A stretch of DNA of 64,000 nucleotides, from the NCBI GenBank assembly GCA_963971305.1, contig OZ020306.1, forward strand, positions 38,213,512 to 38,277,511, in the 5' to 3' direction. How positions within the stretch are numbered: the stretch's first letter is position 1; each line of letters begins with the position of its first letter. The DNA comes from Arcuatula senhousia (taxonomy: Eukaryota; Mollusca; Bivalvia; Mytilida; Mytilidae). Below the pieces are notes generated by a model, which did not search any database, was not told where the DNA came from, and saw only the letters and a list, made by a program, of their open reading frames with translations. A program made the translations under genes and the position numbers. Shown one piece after another: positions 23,158 through 34,055 of the stretch.

Positions 23158-23230
23158 ATGGAGCGGAGGTGGAGGGAGCGAAGGCGGGGTTGGAAGGGGT
23201 GGGGAGCAGTAGAAGAGACCCCCCCCCAAT
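23158..23230. repeat. short G-rich tract
   Basis: GGAGCGGAGGTGGAGGGAGC and following, ending in a C run next to AATTATATTCAT. Similar composition and ending to the tract at 14878-15060. Confidence 0.5.
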
Positions 23231-23865
23231 TATATTCATTTTTAGTGTGAATAGTTACGGTTGATGAGGTTCGACACAATCATCTATTTTTGTCATATAT
23301 TGTGACGTCATTTTAGTACTTCCTTGTTCTATATGCAGGTGCACTCTTTTTTAAAACCATGCAAAATCTGGGGCAACTGTATTTGATTCCGAGGATTCTG
23401 AAAGGGGGCTGCAGTTTTGGTTGAATCCGATTATTTATTTTAAAACTTGTGCGTGGTAGAAAATTTATTTTCCGCCGTTTTGTGCCGAGATAAAGTTAAA
23501 CATACCATACTAAAGAATCTTTTAAAAGACAGATTATTTATCTTGGAAGTAGAGACCAGATTATTTATTTATAATAACTGATATTTTTAAGGTGCGTCTA
23601 ACGACCGTCCCATTTTGTGCAGGCTAGATTAACTGCCCCCCCCTTCATAATCAAATATGTCACCCCTGTTTAAATAATCTGCGGCCCAGTGCGGGAGCTT
23701 ATCAGGTTGAACCCGCATCATAATAAATATTATATGTATATGCACATTCAAGGAAGTACATCTATGTAATTAATAAAACATTTATCCATCTGATTTTCAT
23801 TTGTAGAAATTATAAACACATTGCAACGGATTTAAAAGCACACACCTTTAATGTCCTCTAAAGAG

Positions 23866-24364
23866 TATTACCCCCGGGGGGAGGGGGGTTAACTTCATAT
23901 ATAAAGGTGTACGTGGATGTGCCAAAAATATGGGTAGTTTTTTTTTAATTTATACAAAAATGGGTATGCTTTTTAGTTATCTGGTCTCGTGTAATTTTAG
24001 GGTCATGCTTTGTCCATTTTGACTGTTTGATATAAAAATATGCCCCATGAAATTCTGTATCAGCAATAAGCAGCTTATTGCTGATACCGAATTTCATGGG
24101 GCATAAAGCTGTGAGAAAATTGTTTATGCCAAATTATATTTGGCAACAATTAAGGGCCAAAAAATATCAATAATCAAAAAATATAAATATGGTCATAAAA
24201 AATGTCTATTTCATATGAATATGGGTCATGAAAATTGTCGATTTTATAGAAACATGGGTCATCAAAATTGAAATTTTATATAAATATGGGTACTGAATTC
24301 AAATCGAAAATGGCACATCCCCACCCAAAAAATTACCAAGTTACCCCCCCCCCCCGGAGTATAA
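23866..24364. mobile_element. MITE with G/C-run termini and an internal perfect hairpin
   Basis: The ends are inverted: TACCCCCGGGGGGAGG on the left, CCCCCCCCGGAGTATA on the right, followed inward by GATGTGCC on both sides. The centre has repeats of ATATGGGTCAT type and a 31-bp hairpin at 24041-24104 with a 3-base loop. Confidence 0.65.
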
Positions 24365-24408
24365 CACTACAAAACGATACAAATATAATTCAAAACTGAA
24401 AGAGTTAC

Positions 24409-24643
24409 CCATACTCCTTCTCGAAGTACTGTCCGTGTCGTTGTTTTCTTCCGCGGTCACGTGTCCACGGTTTACAGCATCTCTGAATGCGGCCCTGTCG
24501 CCGATTGTCCCTATCCCAAGCTCTTTAAGGTCATCGTCTGTCAATGACCTGCAAAGTTCTAGGCTGTCGACCCGTTGCTGCCGAAAGTTATCGTAAAGGG
24601 CAGTTTTCCCTATTCTCTCTAATATTTTGAAAACGCCCGCCAT
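24409..24643 (-). CDS. SAM-domain exon (probable first exon, partial gene)
   Basis: Minus-strand ATG at 24643 in good context (AACATGGCGG). About 76 residues: MAGVFKILERIGKTALYDNF, then a helical text with CRSLTDDDLKELGIGTIGDR and AAFRDAVNRG. This fits a sterile alpha motif: five helices with the L..LGI...G.R core. SAM domains mediate oligomerisation or protein partnering. The exon probably ends at a donor, ATGG|GTAACT or GGA|GTATGG. No further exon was recognised. It lies inside the foldback element within the gypsy element, on the same strand as the gypsy genes. Whether it is cargo or a stranded host exon is open. Confidence 0.55.
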
Positions 24644-25674
24644 GTTACTTTTTAGTTTGAAAACAGAAATCGATAAAATCCGCTTATAATAAAGAACGTG
24701 ATTGTTCATCATATAATGAAGTTTTCATATCATGTAATGAAGTGTCCGTATCATATAATGAAGTTTTCATATAACGTAATGGAGTTTTAGTATCATGTAA
24801 TAAAGTTTCCATATGATGGAAAGATGTGTTTGTATCATATAAAGAAGTTTTCATATCATGCTAATGAACTTCTATACCTTATCATTAAGTTTTTGTATAG
24901 AGTAGAGAAGTATTTAAATCATGTAAAGGGGATTCCATATCATGTAAAGAAGTATTCGCATAATGTAACGAAGGTTCTATATCATGTAAAGAAGTATTCG
25001 CATAATGTAACAAAGTTTTCATATCATGTTAAGAAGTATTCGTATAATGTAACGAAGTTTTCATATCATGTAAAGAAGTATTCGTATAATGTAACGAAGT
25101 TTTCATATCATGTTAAGAAGTATTCGTATAATGTAGAGAAGTTTTCATATCATGTAAAGAAGTATTAAATTTCATATAATGTAAAGAAGTTTTCATATCA
25201 TGTAAAGAAGTATTCGTATAATGTAGAGAAGCTTTCATATCATGTAAAGAAGTATTCGTATAATGTAGAGAATCTTTCATATCATGTAAAGAAGTATTCG
25301 TATAATGTAGAGAAGTTTTCATATCATGTAAAGAAGTATTCGTATAATGTAATGAAGTTTTCATATCATGTAATAGGATCTTCATATCAATTAGTTACGA
25401 TTTCACATAGAGTAGTATAGGATTTAAATCATGTCAGTAGTGTTTGACATCAAGTAATAGCTTTTTACATCATGTCATGATGGTTTCTTCATATAAGGCA
25501 GTGATGGCGTTCCATAAACATTCCTAAAAGTAGAACTTTATATAATATATAAATTGTTATATGAAAACCTCCCCCAAGGATATACTGGGAACTACATTAC
25601 AATCCCTGTGGAAGCGGGGACAGCAACCACAGGACCATTGTAAAGTATCTAAAGGATATTAAATTTCTTAACGA

Positions 25675-27072
25675 TTAAGAAATTTCCGAAAGTCTTTGCT
25701 CAACTCTTTGTTCCAAGTGCTTGATGTTATAAAATTTGCATTCTCTTTTCAACTCCGTAAGGGCTGCACAATGGGACAGAAGGGTAGACGATTCTATTTC
25801 ACAGTTGGATCTAAGGTAATTCAAAATATGGTAGAAATGGCGGGGATCTCTGTCGATGAAATAAGTACATATGTTGTCCACGTTATACGGTTTCATAGTA
25901 GAGTCTGGTAAGACCATAAAATTAAGTATACAGTCTGGGTCCTTCATTAGGGTTTCTGCCGAAGTCGTCTCGAATCTCGTTCCTCCAATGTTTAGAATAA
26001 TTCTAGTGTTTTGGTATTCAGCCATGCTTCTTAGTTGCAGCAAATACTTGGGGGTAGGGTTGTAAACGGGGGCCTGTTCTGTTTCTGTTTCTTCGGGGGC
26101 GTAGAGAGATAGAACGTCATCGTGGCTGGGAGTTGGAACGGGAGTTGATTGATGGGTCACGGTGGTTGATGGCGTAGAAACTGATGATGTGGGTAATGTT
26201 GATCTTGGTGAAATGTCTGTATTTGTGGTAGACAGCATGATATTAATTGTAGAAGTGTGAGAGGGCTTTGCGGAAACGGTAGTAGAAGTAGCCGTTGTAA
26301 CTATGACGGGTTCATCCTTGGTTGGAGTTGGTTCTGAAACTGAAATTAAAGTTGTCGGTTCATCTTGAGTTGGAGAGGGTTATGATACTGGAGTCTGAGA
26401 AATCAACGGTGTCAAAGGTACTGGAGGGGGAGTTAAGGTAGGGGCATACACATTAGGGTTTGGTGGAGCAATCATCTCTACCGGTTTGATGATTATTTTT
26501 CTGGAAGGTGCATGTATATCAGGAATATTACTCTCCTCTGTAAAATCTAGGTTTAGTTTTCTTTTAACCGGCTTCTTTGTCTCCCCTACTGCTTCTTTCC
26601 TTCCCTCCTCCCAAATAGGCTTTCTGATCAAAGAGGTTTCAACTTTTTCTACTTTCATCTCTCTATTCCCAATTGGTCTTATTTTCCTTGTTCTTGATCT
26701 TCTGTTTAATCCCTTTCTTTCCTTCTTTTGACTTCTTCTCCTTCTTAGTTTTTAGTTGTACCGGTAATTTAATTGGCGACCCTTGCCTAGGGTGTATGAT
26801 GATAACCTTCTCTCTTGATTCCCTCCTAGATTTTTTTTGTATTTTTCTTGTTCCTCAGGACCAAATTTACAGTTTTCCCGGCAAACGAAGTTTTTCCCTC
26901 CGGCTTCACCATGAGTGCAGTTCTTGTGGCAACTATTTCTTCTGAGGAAAATCCTGTGGCATTCATGGCACAGGTAGCCAAAGTTGCTATGTTGCTCGTC
27001 CATGTGCCGCTCCACCATGAACGGTTTCTCAAAGTCATGGTTCATGCATAGACCACACCGGTACAAGGTGAC
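25675..27072 (-). pseudogene. zinc-finger plus T1/BTB (KCTD-like) relic inside the gypsy element
   Basis: One decayed single-exon frame. N-terminus: YRCGLCMNHDF, then ERHMDEQH and YLCHECHRIF, two C2H2-like fingers with extra Cys/His. Middle: Lys/Glu-rich, then Pro/Thr/Ser-rich. C-terminus (26010-25675): RIILNIGGTRFETT, then TYFIDRDPRHFYHILNYLRS and FYNIKHLEQRV. That is a clear T1-type BTB domain as in Kv channels and KCTD proteins, used for oligomerisation and cullin adaptor binding. At least two frameshifts (near 26815 and 26700) and a stop at about 26380 break it. It follows integrase on the same strand with an acceptor-like TTAACAG at its start. Such a domain pair is not a normal gypsy component. 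Confidence 0.65.
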
Positions 27073-27548
27073 CTGTTAATTTACAATAGAATATGGCATA
27101 TCTATCTAAGTTCGGCAAATATTTAAATTGGAACTACGTTCAAACATAATTCCCAGCATGCTATGCAATCTCAACCGAAAGTTTGCAAAGTTTATTTAAA
27201 TATATAGCTATTTTTATTTAATTAGATTTTTTTTTAATTTTATTATCATTTTCTTTATATTGACCGCTTGGTGCAGTTGAACTCAATTAGATGAAGTCCA
27301 ACATAAGTTCAGCATTCACTTGGATTAATTTAAGCATATATCCAAAACTTAATTGGATGATTTCTAACATAAGCTTTTAGTCCATCATGGTGCACAATTT
27401 TAATTTTGGTCCATTAAACTCTCCTTATTTTATATAAGACATCATTGAATTTTTCAATAATTTCAAAGGGGCCTTGCCAGGGACTTTGTTATTCAGGGTT
27501 CAATCCCTTTGTCCGCACCGGGCTGTAAAGCCAAACAGCATCGCCACC

Positions 27549-28443
27549 TTAAAAAGCTTTAAAATTTGTACTTCTGTCATACAGCCTTTTCATATTATTA
27601 CTGGAAAGATTTATGTGTTTCCTAGCAAATTCATGAATTTTCTCTAATTTCTGCGACAAGTCATATGCATATTCACTATGCAATTCAGGGAGGTTATAAT
27701 TTGTTTCGGGATGCCCTATTAATAAATCAATAGGTAAATTTATACTGCGTCCAAACATCATCTCATATGGTGAAGCTTTAGTAGTGTTATTAAAATGAAG
27801 CTCTATAAGCCATCAATAACAAATAAATATGATCATCCCAGTCCTCTTGACTTTCAGCTACAAAACTTGCAAGCATTTTTAGAAATGTGGCATTTGCCCT
27901 TTCCACCATACCATCACTTTGGGGCCTTAACCCAGTGGTTCTAGTTTTATGTAAACCCAATAGTTTACACATTTCCTTAAAGACTTGAGACTCAAAGTTT
28001 GTCCTCTGATCAGAATGAATTTCCATTGGTACCCCCAAGACAGTAATAACTCGCTCTACCAATTTCTTAGCAACAGTAGTGGCTTCTTGGTCTCTTATAG
28101 GAATTGCCTCAGCCCATTTTGTAAAATAATCTCCAACCACCATTAAAAACTTATTTCCTTTATTTGATCTGGGAAGGGGACCGAGAATGTCAACAGCAAT
28201 TCTTTCGAGCGGAGCTCCAACATTATATTGTTGAAGTGGGGCCTGGGGTTTCTTTAAAGGTGTTTTTTTAGTTGCGCATATATCGCATTGCCTGCACCAG
28301 TTTTCCACATCAATTCTCTGCCTATACCAAGAATACCTAACCCTAATCTTGGACAAGGTCTTTTTAACCCCCAAATTACCTCCAGCTACACTGTCATGTA
28401 ACTGGGAAAGAAAAAAATTCCTCAATTTATGTGGTAGTACCAC
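27549..28443 (-). pseudogene. gypsy integrase (frameshifted)
   Basis: N-terminal HHCC region with QLHDSVAGGNLG and CRQCDIC, then core motifs AVDILGPL (D), IHSDQRTNFES (D) and DGMVERAN (E), so all three acidic catalytic residues are present. A frameshift near 27790 separates the core from MMFGRSINLPIDLL, the usual post-core segment. A further decayed tail continues to about 27400. Integrase inserts the cDNA into host DNA. Confidence 0.85.
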
Positions 28444-28455
28444 AATATATTTTAG

Positions 28456-29871
28456 TCAACACCCATTACTACTCTCCCATTTATAATATAAAATCCCTCG
28501 TTTCAAACATAAAGACTGCCACCTAGACCAATAGTATTTGACAGAGGGACTGCAAGGTGAACTTATTTCCCAAGGTGGTTTTTCGCCCTTTCCAACCCAG
28601 GTCAATAAAAGTTTAATATCCGGGTCATCAATCTGACTGTCCTGCAAATTGGAATTTGAGAACTCGGTGCAACTAGCACCAGGGACAGAAGACAGATTTT
28701 GATCTACTGATTTATCATTAACTTGACTATCTTCTGAGAAAGATTGTCTCAAGGTTTTCCCTGACCTTGTTGTAACATTTACTGAAGCCAAATTATCATC
28801 TGTATTTTCTTTGAATCTAACAGCTGTTTCAGAGTGATTTTCAATACATTTTTGTTCAAATTTTGTACAATGTCTACATTCGTTGGTGCATGGCCTACGT
28901 GACATGGCATCTGCATTTCTATGTGAAAGTCCTATTCGGTGCTCAATTTCAAAATTATATGCTGCAAGGATCTCAAACAAGCGGGCAATTTGTCCCTCTG
29001 GATTTTTAAAGTTTAACAGCCAACGTAATGCGCCATGATCACTGCGAACAACAAAGTGTTGTCCATATAAGTAATGATGGAAATGCTTGATGGATGTTAC
29101 CACAGCCAAAAGTTCCCGTCTGGTAACACAATACTTTCTTTCAACTCTGTTAAAAGACTTGCTAAAATAGGCAATTACTTTTTCCTGCCCATCTTGAATT
29201 TGAGACAGAACAGACCCTTGACAAGTATTACTGGCGTCAGTATCCAGAATGAAATTACCCTCATTTTGAGGATATGCCGAAATTGAAGCATTAATTAATG
29301 TTTCCTTTAAAGTATCAAAGGATGTCTGACATTCTTCAGTCCATTTAAAAGGTTGGTTTTTCTCCGTAAGTTTATGCAAATTTCTTGCAATTTCTGCAAA
29401 ATGAAAAATATATCGCCTATAATAGGAACAAAGTCCTAAGAATGATCTAACTTCCTTAACATTCTTTGGTGTAGGCCACTCTGAAACAGCTTTAGCTTTA
29501 TTGGGATCTGTTGCAACCCCCTCTTCACTGACAACATGTCCTAAAAAGGTAACACGTTGCTGAAAGAAATTACAATTCTTTGGATTTAATTTAAGGTTTG
29601 CCTCCCTTAATCGATCAAGTACTCCCGTTAAATTTTCTATATGTTCCTCAAATGACTTTGAAAATATAATAATGTCATCGAGATAGACAAGACACGTCTT
29701 CCAAGTTAACCCTCCTAAAATTTTCAGCATTAACCTTTCATAAACTGCGGTCGCATTACATAACCCAAAAGCTAAAACAGTAAATTGCCACAGACCACTG
29801 CCAGGATAAGAAAATACAGTTGTTGGTCTGTCTTCAGGTGAAATAGCCACCTGATGATACCCACTTTTCAA
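28456..29871 (-). CDS. gypsy reverse transcriptase/RNase H, longest open segment
   Basis: 471 codons without a stop. Starts within RT (MKSGYHQVAISPED), with the catalytic YLDDIIIFS box, then the thumb and connection, then RNase H (ILDTDASN, RRELLAVV, SDHGALRWL, HRNADAMSR). The upstream RT part lies in other frames at 29987-30433. Together with the neighbours this is the Ty3/gypsy order protease, RT, RNase H, integrase. Confidence 0.85.
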   Translation of the reverse strand: MKSGYHQVAISPEDRPTTVFSYPGSGLWQFTVLAFGLCNATAVYERLMLKILGGLTWKTCLVYLDDIIIFSKSFEEHIENLTGVLDRLREANLKLNPKNCNFFQQRVTFLGHVVSEEGVATDPNKAKAVSEWPTPKNVKEVRSFLGLCSYYRRYIFHFAEIARNLHKLTEKNQPFKWTEECQTSFDTLKETLINASISAYPQNEGNFILDTDASNTCQGSVLSQIQDGQEKVIAYFSKSFNRVERKYCVTRRELLAVVTSIKHFHHYLYGQHFVVRSDHGALRWLLNFKNPEGQIARLFEILAAYNFEIEHRIGLSHRNADAMSRRPCTNECRHCTKFEQKCIENHSETAVRFKENTDDNLASVNVTTRSGKTLRQSFSEDSQVNDKSVDQNLSSVPGASCTEFSNSNLQDSQIDDPDIKLLLTWVGKGEKPPWEISSPCSPSVKYYWSRWQSLCLKRGILYYKWESSNGC

Positions 29872-31096
29872 ATCGTATACAATTTGGAACCTGATAGAGC
29901 ATCAAGTGTATCATCTATACGGGGCAGGGGATGGGAATCCTTAACAGTATAATGATTGAGAACCCGGTCATCAATCGCGAAACGAATTAATCCGTCCTTC
30001 TTGCGTAAAATAACAACGGGGGAATTCCAGGGACTGGTATTGGTTCAATAATCCCTTGTTCAGCCATTTTCTGAACTTCAGCATCAGCTTCTTGAATTTT
30101 TGATAAGGGGACACGTCTCAGTCTTTGTCTTACTGGGGGAGCCTGGCCAGTATTGATAGTATGTTCTATCACTTCTGTTCTACCTATATCAGTAAAAGAC
30201 TTTGAAAAGGAATCTTGATATTTAATTTCAATATTTTTAAATTTAACTTTCTGTTCTTCCGTTAAATCATTAACATTTATATCAAATACAGTCTGGACAT
30301 GATCTGGCATTTCCCTATCACCGTGATCACCAATACTACTAATTCCAGTAGCATTTACAAAGACATTCTCATAAGAATGTAATTCAGCATTATCAAGAAC
30401 CTCCAAAGTTGCTGCTAAAGTATCTTTCTGCAAAACATGCTCTTAACTTTCAAAGGGATCAACCCGGTGTCAGGTTGGACCACTGACCTTGCTATCAAAC
30501 GACCATGCTTTTTAATAAACTTATTAACTTGCTCCACCATACCAACTTTTCCTTTAACCAAAGGATCTAAAATTCTCCCTGAAACAATAGTTTGACTGGA
30601 GGGGGGTAATATGATCTTTTCATGTATACAAATTCTGCAACATGAAGCTTCTGCATTATTCTTATATTTAAAGCAAGGTATTTCTTGCCCTCTAAACTTA
30701 ATACAATTTTTGCTCAAAAGTACATCACACCCATTTTTAGTAAGAAATTCCATACCAAGAATTCCTTCAGTAGGTATATCAGCTACTAGAACACTATGTT
30801 TCATTAAATTTTCCCCCAAGCCTTATATATGCCTCAATTTCTCCATTAAAAGGGGAGATTTCTCCGGTTGCAGTCACCATTTTAATTTCAACTGGTAAAA
30901 GCTCAGGTCTTGATGAAGGTTTTAATTTATTTAAAAGTTTCTGACTCAAAATTGTTACACTAGCTCCGGTATCAACTAGCAAAGATATCTTTTCCCCACA
31001 AACTGAAGTATCTAAATAAATACCTTCATCATAAGACCCCCAACTATTTATTGTGACTGCCATGGGCCGTTCTGCTGAGGTCCACCTCTGGCCCAT
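29872..31096 (-). pseudogene. gypsy protease and N-terminal RT (frameshifted)
   Basis: Protease active-site text LLVDTGASVTIL at about 30985-30950, and the flap/end text GILGMEFL. Then the RT start: IEHTINTGQAPPVRQRLRRV. Frameshifts fall near 30810, 30425, 29995 and 29885. The start overlaps the gag end in a different frame, as expected for frameshift-expressed pol. Confidence 0.8.
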
Positions 31097-33053
31097 GACC
31101 TCGACTGATAATCGTTTCCCTGGTTTGTATTGGGACCATTGAAATTTCTGCGTCCTTGGCTTTGATTTTGATTAATTCCTCTATAATTAGAGTTATTTCC
31201 CTTATAGTTGGAATTATTCCTTCCATTTTGAGTTAGTTAGTTAGTTAGTTATTGCTTTACTCCCAAGCAGCACGATTTCGGCTATATCCGGGAGATGAAC
31301 ATGAAAGTGGTGATACAATGAACATGAAATGATGATGAAATGGAGGAAATGGGAACACAAGGCCAATCGGGTAGGAGAGTTTTGACTGCCACTGGAAAAA
31401 GGAGTGATGGGTAGGAACGGGAAATTTCGCCTCCTGCATGGGGATCCTACGGGTCCTACTCTTACCGAGACCTGCAGCAGGGTTCTTTAACGTGCGAGGA
31501 ACGTGACATTTTTCCCAACACGGTGAACCACTATGGTTTGCGGTCAGGTTTTCCGCATTATCGCCTGACGACCCCGCATCTCTCGTTGTCAGGGCTGCCC
31601 CATTCAACCACCTGGGGCACACATCCCAGTCGCTTTGTGGGCAAAACGGCCTGACCCGATGTCAGGTTTCTGAGCGCTCTTAAGTGGACTTTTACCGACA
31701 AGGTTAGCGCTGCTGCGGGCCTATTCGCCCGCACGGGTTCCTTCCATTTTGATAATTTGAGTTATTGCCCCTAGCATTTTTGTTCTGATAAGAAGATTTA
31801 TTTTGAAAGTTTGTCTTCTCATATAAAGTCCTATTGGAATTATCAAAATTTCTGCTTTGCTTAATATCTTTGTGAAGATTAGCCATTTCTTTTCTAATCT
31901 CGTCCATAAAATCTTTGATTTCATCTTTTAAATTAGAACCCATATCAGCAATTTTATTGAATTTATCTGATCCTACTGGTAAAACTGGCCTGGTATCTCC
32001 AGCACCATTTGGAATCTTATTTCTATGTTTATCAGCTTGTCTGAATGTTTCTAACCTAACAGCCAAAAAGTATGCTTCATTAATATTTCGGGGACATGCT
32101 TCCCTTATTCTTAGTCTAATGTCAGGATCTGTCAAGGCATCAATAAATTGATCAAGGGCCAAAATGTCAGTTACAGATGAAGGAGCCCCAGGATAAGCAC
32201 AACGAGTTAACTTTTTAATATCTTGACTTAAAGCAGAAAGAGTCTCGTGCTCCTTCCTAGTTCGGGTTTGAAGTTGAGCTCTAAAAATCTCTGATCTATG
32301 TAAGGAACCGAACCGATTACAAAGAGACTGCACCAAGCTGTCATAATCTCGTCTTTGAAAATCATTCAATTCATTTAATATTGCTCTTGCACCGCCTTTT
32401 AAACTACTTGCCAAACATAAAGATTTGGTATTATAATCCCATTGATTTATTTCTGACAGAATTTGAAATTGATTTAGATATTCCTCAATGTCCTCAGTAC
32501 CATCATATGGTTGAAGTTTCATATTGACTTTCATTCCTTGATTAGTATAACTAACTGATTGAGATTGCATGCCAGCATGACTTAAACTATTATTATTGTT
32601 GTAAGTTCTTGGTACATGTTGTGTTGGTTGATTTCTAATTGGTTCATAATTGTCTGCATTATGTTGTTCATTTTCAAAGTAATTTTCATTTTAATTGTGG
32701 GTTTTTTGATCGACTGCGGAGGCAGCTCTTGGAAAATGTTTGAAACTTGTTCTTTCATGTAATCTTTTCAAAAGATTGGATAATTTATTTTGAAAATTAT
32801 CTTGAATGGTAACTATTTGTGCAGCATTTTCATTAGAAACTATCTTAAAAGTATCTCTTATTTCATTTTTTAATAAAAATTCTCCGAGTGCCTGTGGTGT
32901 TTCATTTCTAGAATTTATATGAGCACAAGTTCTCTGCGAATCTAGACTTTCATGTTATTCGTCAACTACTGTATATTCTTCCGAAAAGGAAGGTCTGCGA
33001 TTTAGATTAAATTGAAAAGTTTCTGATTTTTCTGAATGAATGGAGTCATCCAT
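31048..33053 (-). pseudogene. gypsy gag (broken by stops and a SINE)
   Basis: From the ATG at 33053 the frame has two early stops (about 32957 and 32694), then a long open part from about 32570. Text such as YDGTEDIEEYLNQF and LASSLKGGARA is typical of retrotransposon gag. An A-family SINE interrupts it at 31232-31737. The C-terminus is Asn/Gln/Gly/Arg-rich and lacks a CCHC knuckle, ending at 31048. Confidence 0.8.
31232..31737 (-). mobile_element. family A retroposon inserted in gag
   Basis: Minus-strand A copy with (TTAG)n at its left edge, bounded by TTCCTTCCATTTTGA at 31217-31231 and 31738-31752. It landed in the gag coding region after the gypsy element did. Confidence 0.9.
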
Positions 33054-33117
33054 TTTCCAAAATTTATATTTCAAACTTCACCAAATAAAAATTTCAGCAA
33101 AAAATTTTAAACAAATA

Positions 33118-33134
33118 TCCCACTTCTGACACCA
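33118..33134 (-). other. primer-binding site, tRNA-Leu type
   Basis: Read on the minus strand, TGGTGTCAGAAGTGGGA lies one base inside the LTR. It is complementary to the 3' end of a tRNA-Leu as I recall it (ends CCCACTTCTGACA plus CCA). Confidence 0.75.
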
Positions 33135-33135
33135 T

Positions 33136-34055
33136 TGTAACGAACCGACCTCGCTAATGGTTTGCTACTAAATTGTGGGCTTTGGTGAAGGAAATCAAAA
33201 AGTTGGAAAGTTTGATATTTGTATTATAATCAAATAATATTTATATTACTAGTAGTAGTCAACACATCACAATAGTCAATGAATATTATAAAGTTAAGCA
33301 TAAAATTCTACTTGGTGCTTGGTGCATTTCTTAAGAAATCTTGCTACTTGGTGCAAATACAAAAGGATTGAAAAATAAGTTAGAAAATGGAAATGAAACA
33401 TAATTTGGAGCACCAAGGAATTCCCTTGGTGAAGCACCGACGAGTTACTTGGTGCAAGTCAAATATCAGCACCGAGTAAATAAGTTACTTGGTGCTCGGC
33501 AGCCGACAGATTTCAAGTAAATAAATAAATTAATTAAATTATAGAATTGATAGAATCTCCGAGCTAATTATAAATAGACAATTACCAATTTTTGATCAAA
33601 GCTTCTTTGCTGTTGAGCCATAAATTCGGCTTTAACTTTTGATTTTGAATTTATCGGTAATTTAGAAAGCTTGATTTATATCAAAAGACAGCGAACCGAA
33701 GATTGACAGCTCGATGCACCGAGTTCGATATTTATAGAAGTCGTGAGGTAGTACACAACAACAAGTAAATAAATACACAAAAATAGTTGACAGGAAATGG
33801 CGCCCGATTTGACAAGTGCTTTTCAACAGAGCCATAAATCGCTAATTATTAAGTTATTTGGAAGTGATACATCAATTAAATGATGCGATTACATAAAATA
33901 TTATTCAGGTAAACTATACAACACGCGAGAACACCCTACGAAGCGTAACAATGAACATCTGTGTCAAAATGTACCGGCGAAAATAGAAAAGTAACTCGAA
34001 CTGGCGAAACACATAATTATTGTGTATAACATAATAAAATTAGCCGGTCGTAACA
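33136..34055 (-). repeat. right LTR (5' LTR of the minus-strand gypsy element)
   Basis: Same ends as the left LTR (TGTAACGAACCGACC to GCCGGTCGTAACA). Differs by scattered substitutions and by an extra GCTACTTGGTGCAAATAC block. Followed by the ATAC target duplication. Confidence 0.9.

Larger units (their letters stand above)
21216..25518. mobile_element. foldback-like element with 21-bp-repeat inverted arms
   Basis: The left arm (21216-about 22625) and right arm (about 24706-25518) are reverse complements, from the outer end (TTTATGGAACGCCATCACTG against its complement) to the inner end. Most of each arm is a tandem array of alternating 21-bp units of the types CATGATATGAAAACTTCTCT and CATTATACGAATACTTCTTT, a 42-bp higher-order unit. 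About 720 bp of unrelated DNA (21540-22260) splits the left arm. The layout recalls Drosophila FB and sea urchin TU foldback transposons, known for long inverted repeats with internal subrepeats. The inner 2 kb holds MITEs and a SAM-domain exon. A target duplication was not found. Confidence 0.7.

Noticed and set aside
24824..25168. Long open frame rich in YHVKKYS repeats (also 22145-22534 and 25113-25385)
   Set aside because: The 21-bp unit is a multiple of three, so several frames stay open by chance. There is no start context or conservation.
21349..25385. CRISPR-like regular repeats
   Set aside because: Units are contiguous, with no spacers; the genome is eukaryotic; this is a tandem array in inverted arms.
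31257..31622. 121-codon minus-strand frame inside gag
   Set aside because: Lies wholly within the A retroposon inserted in gag.
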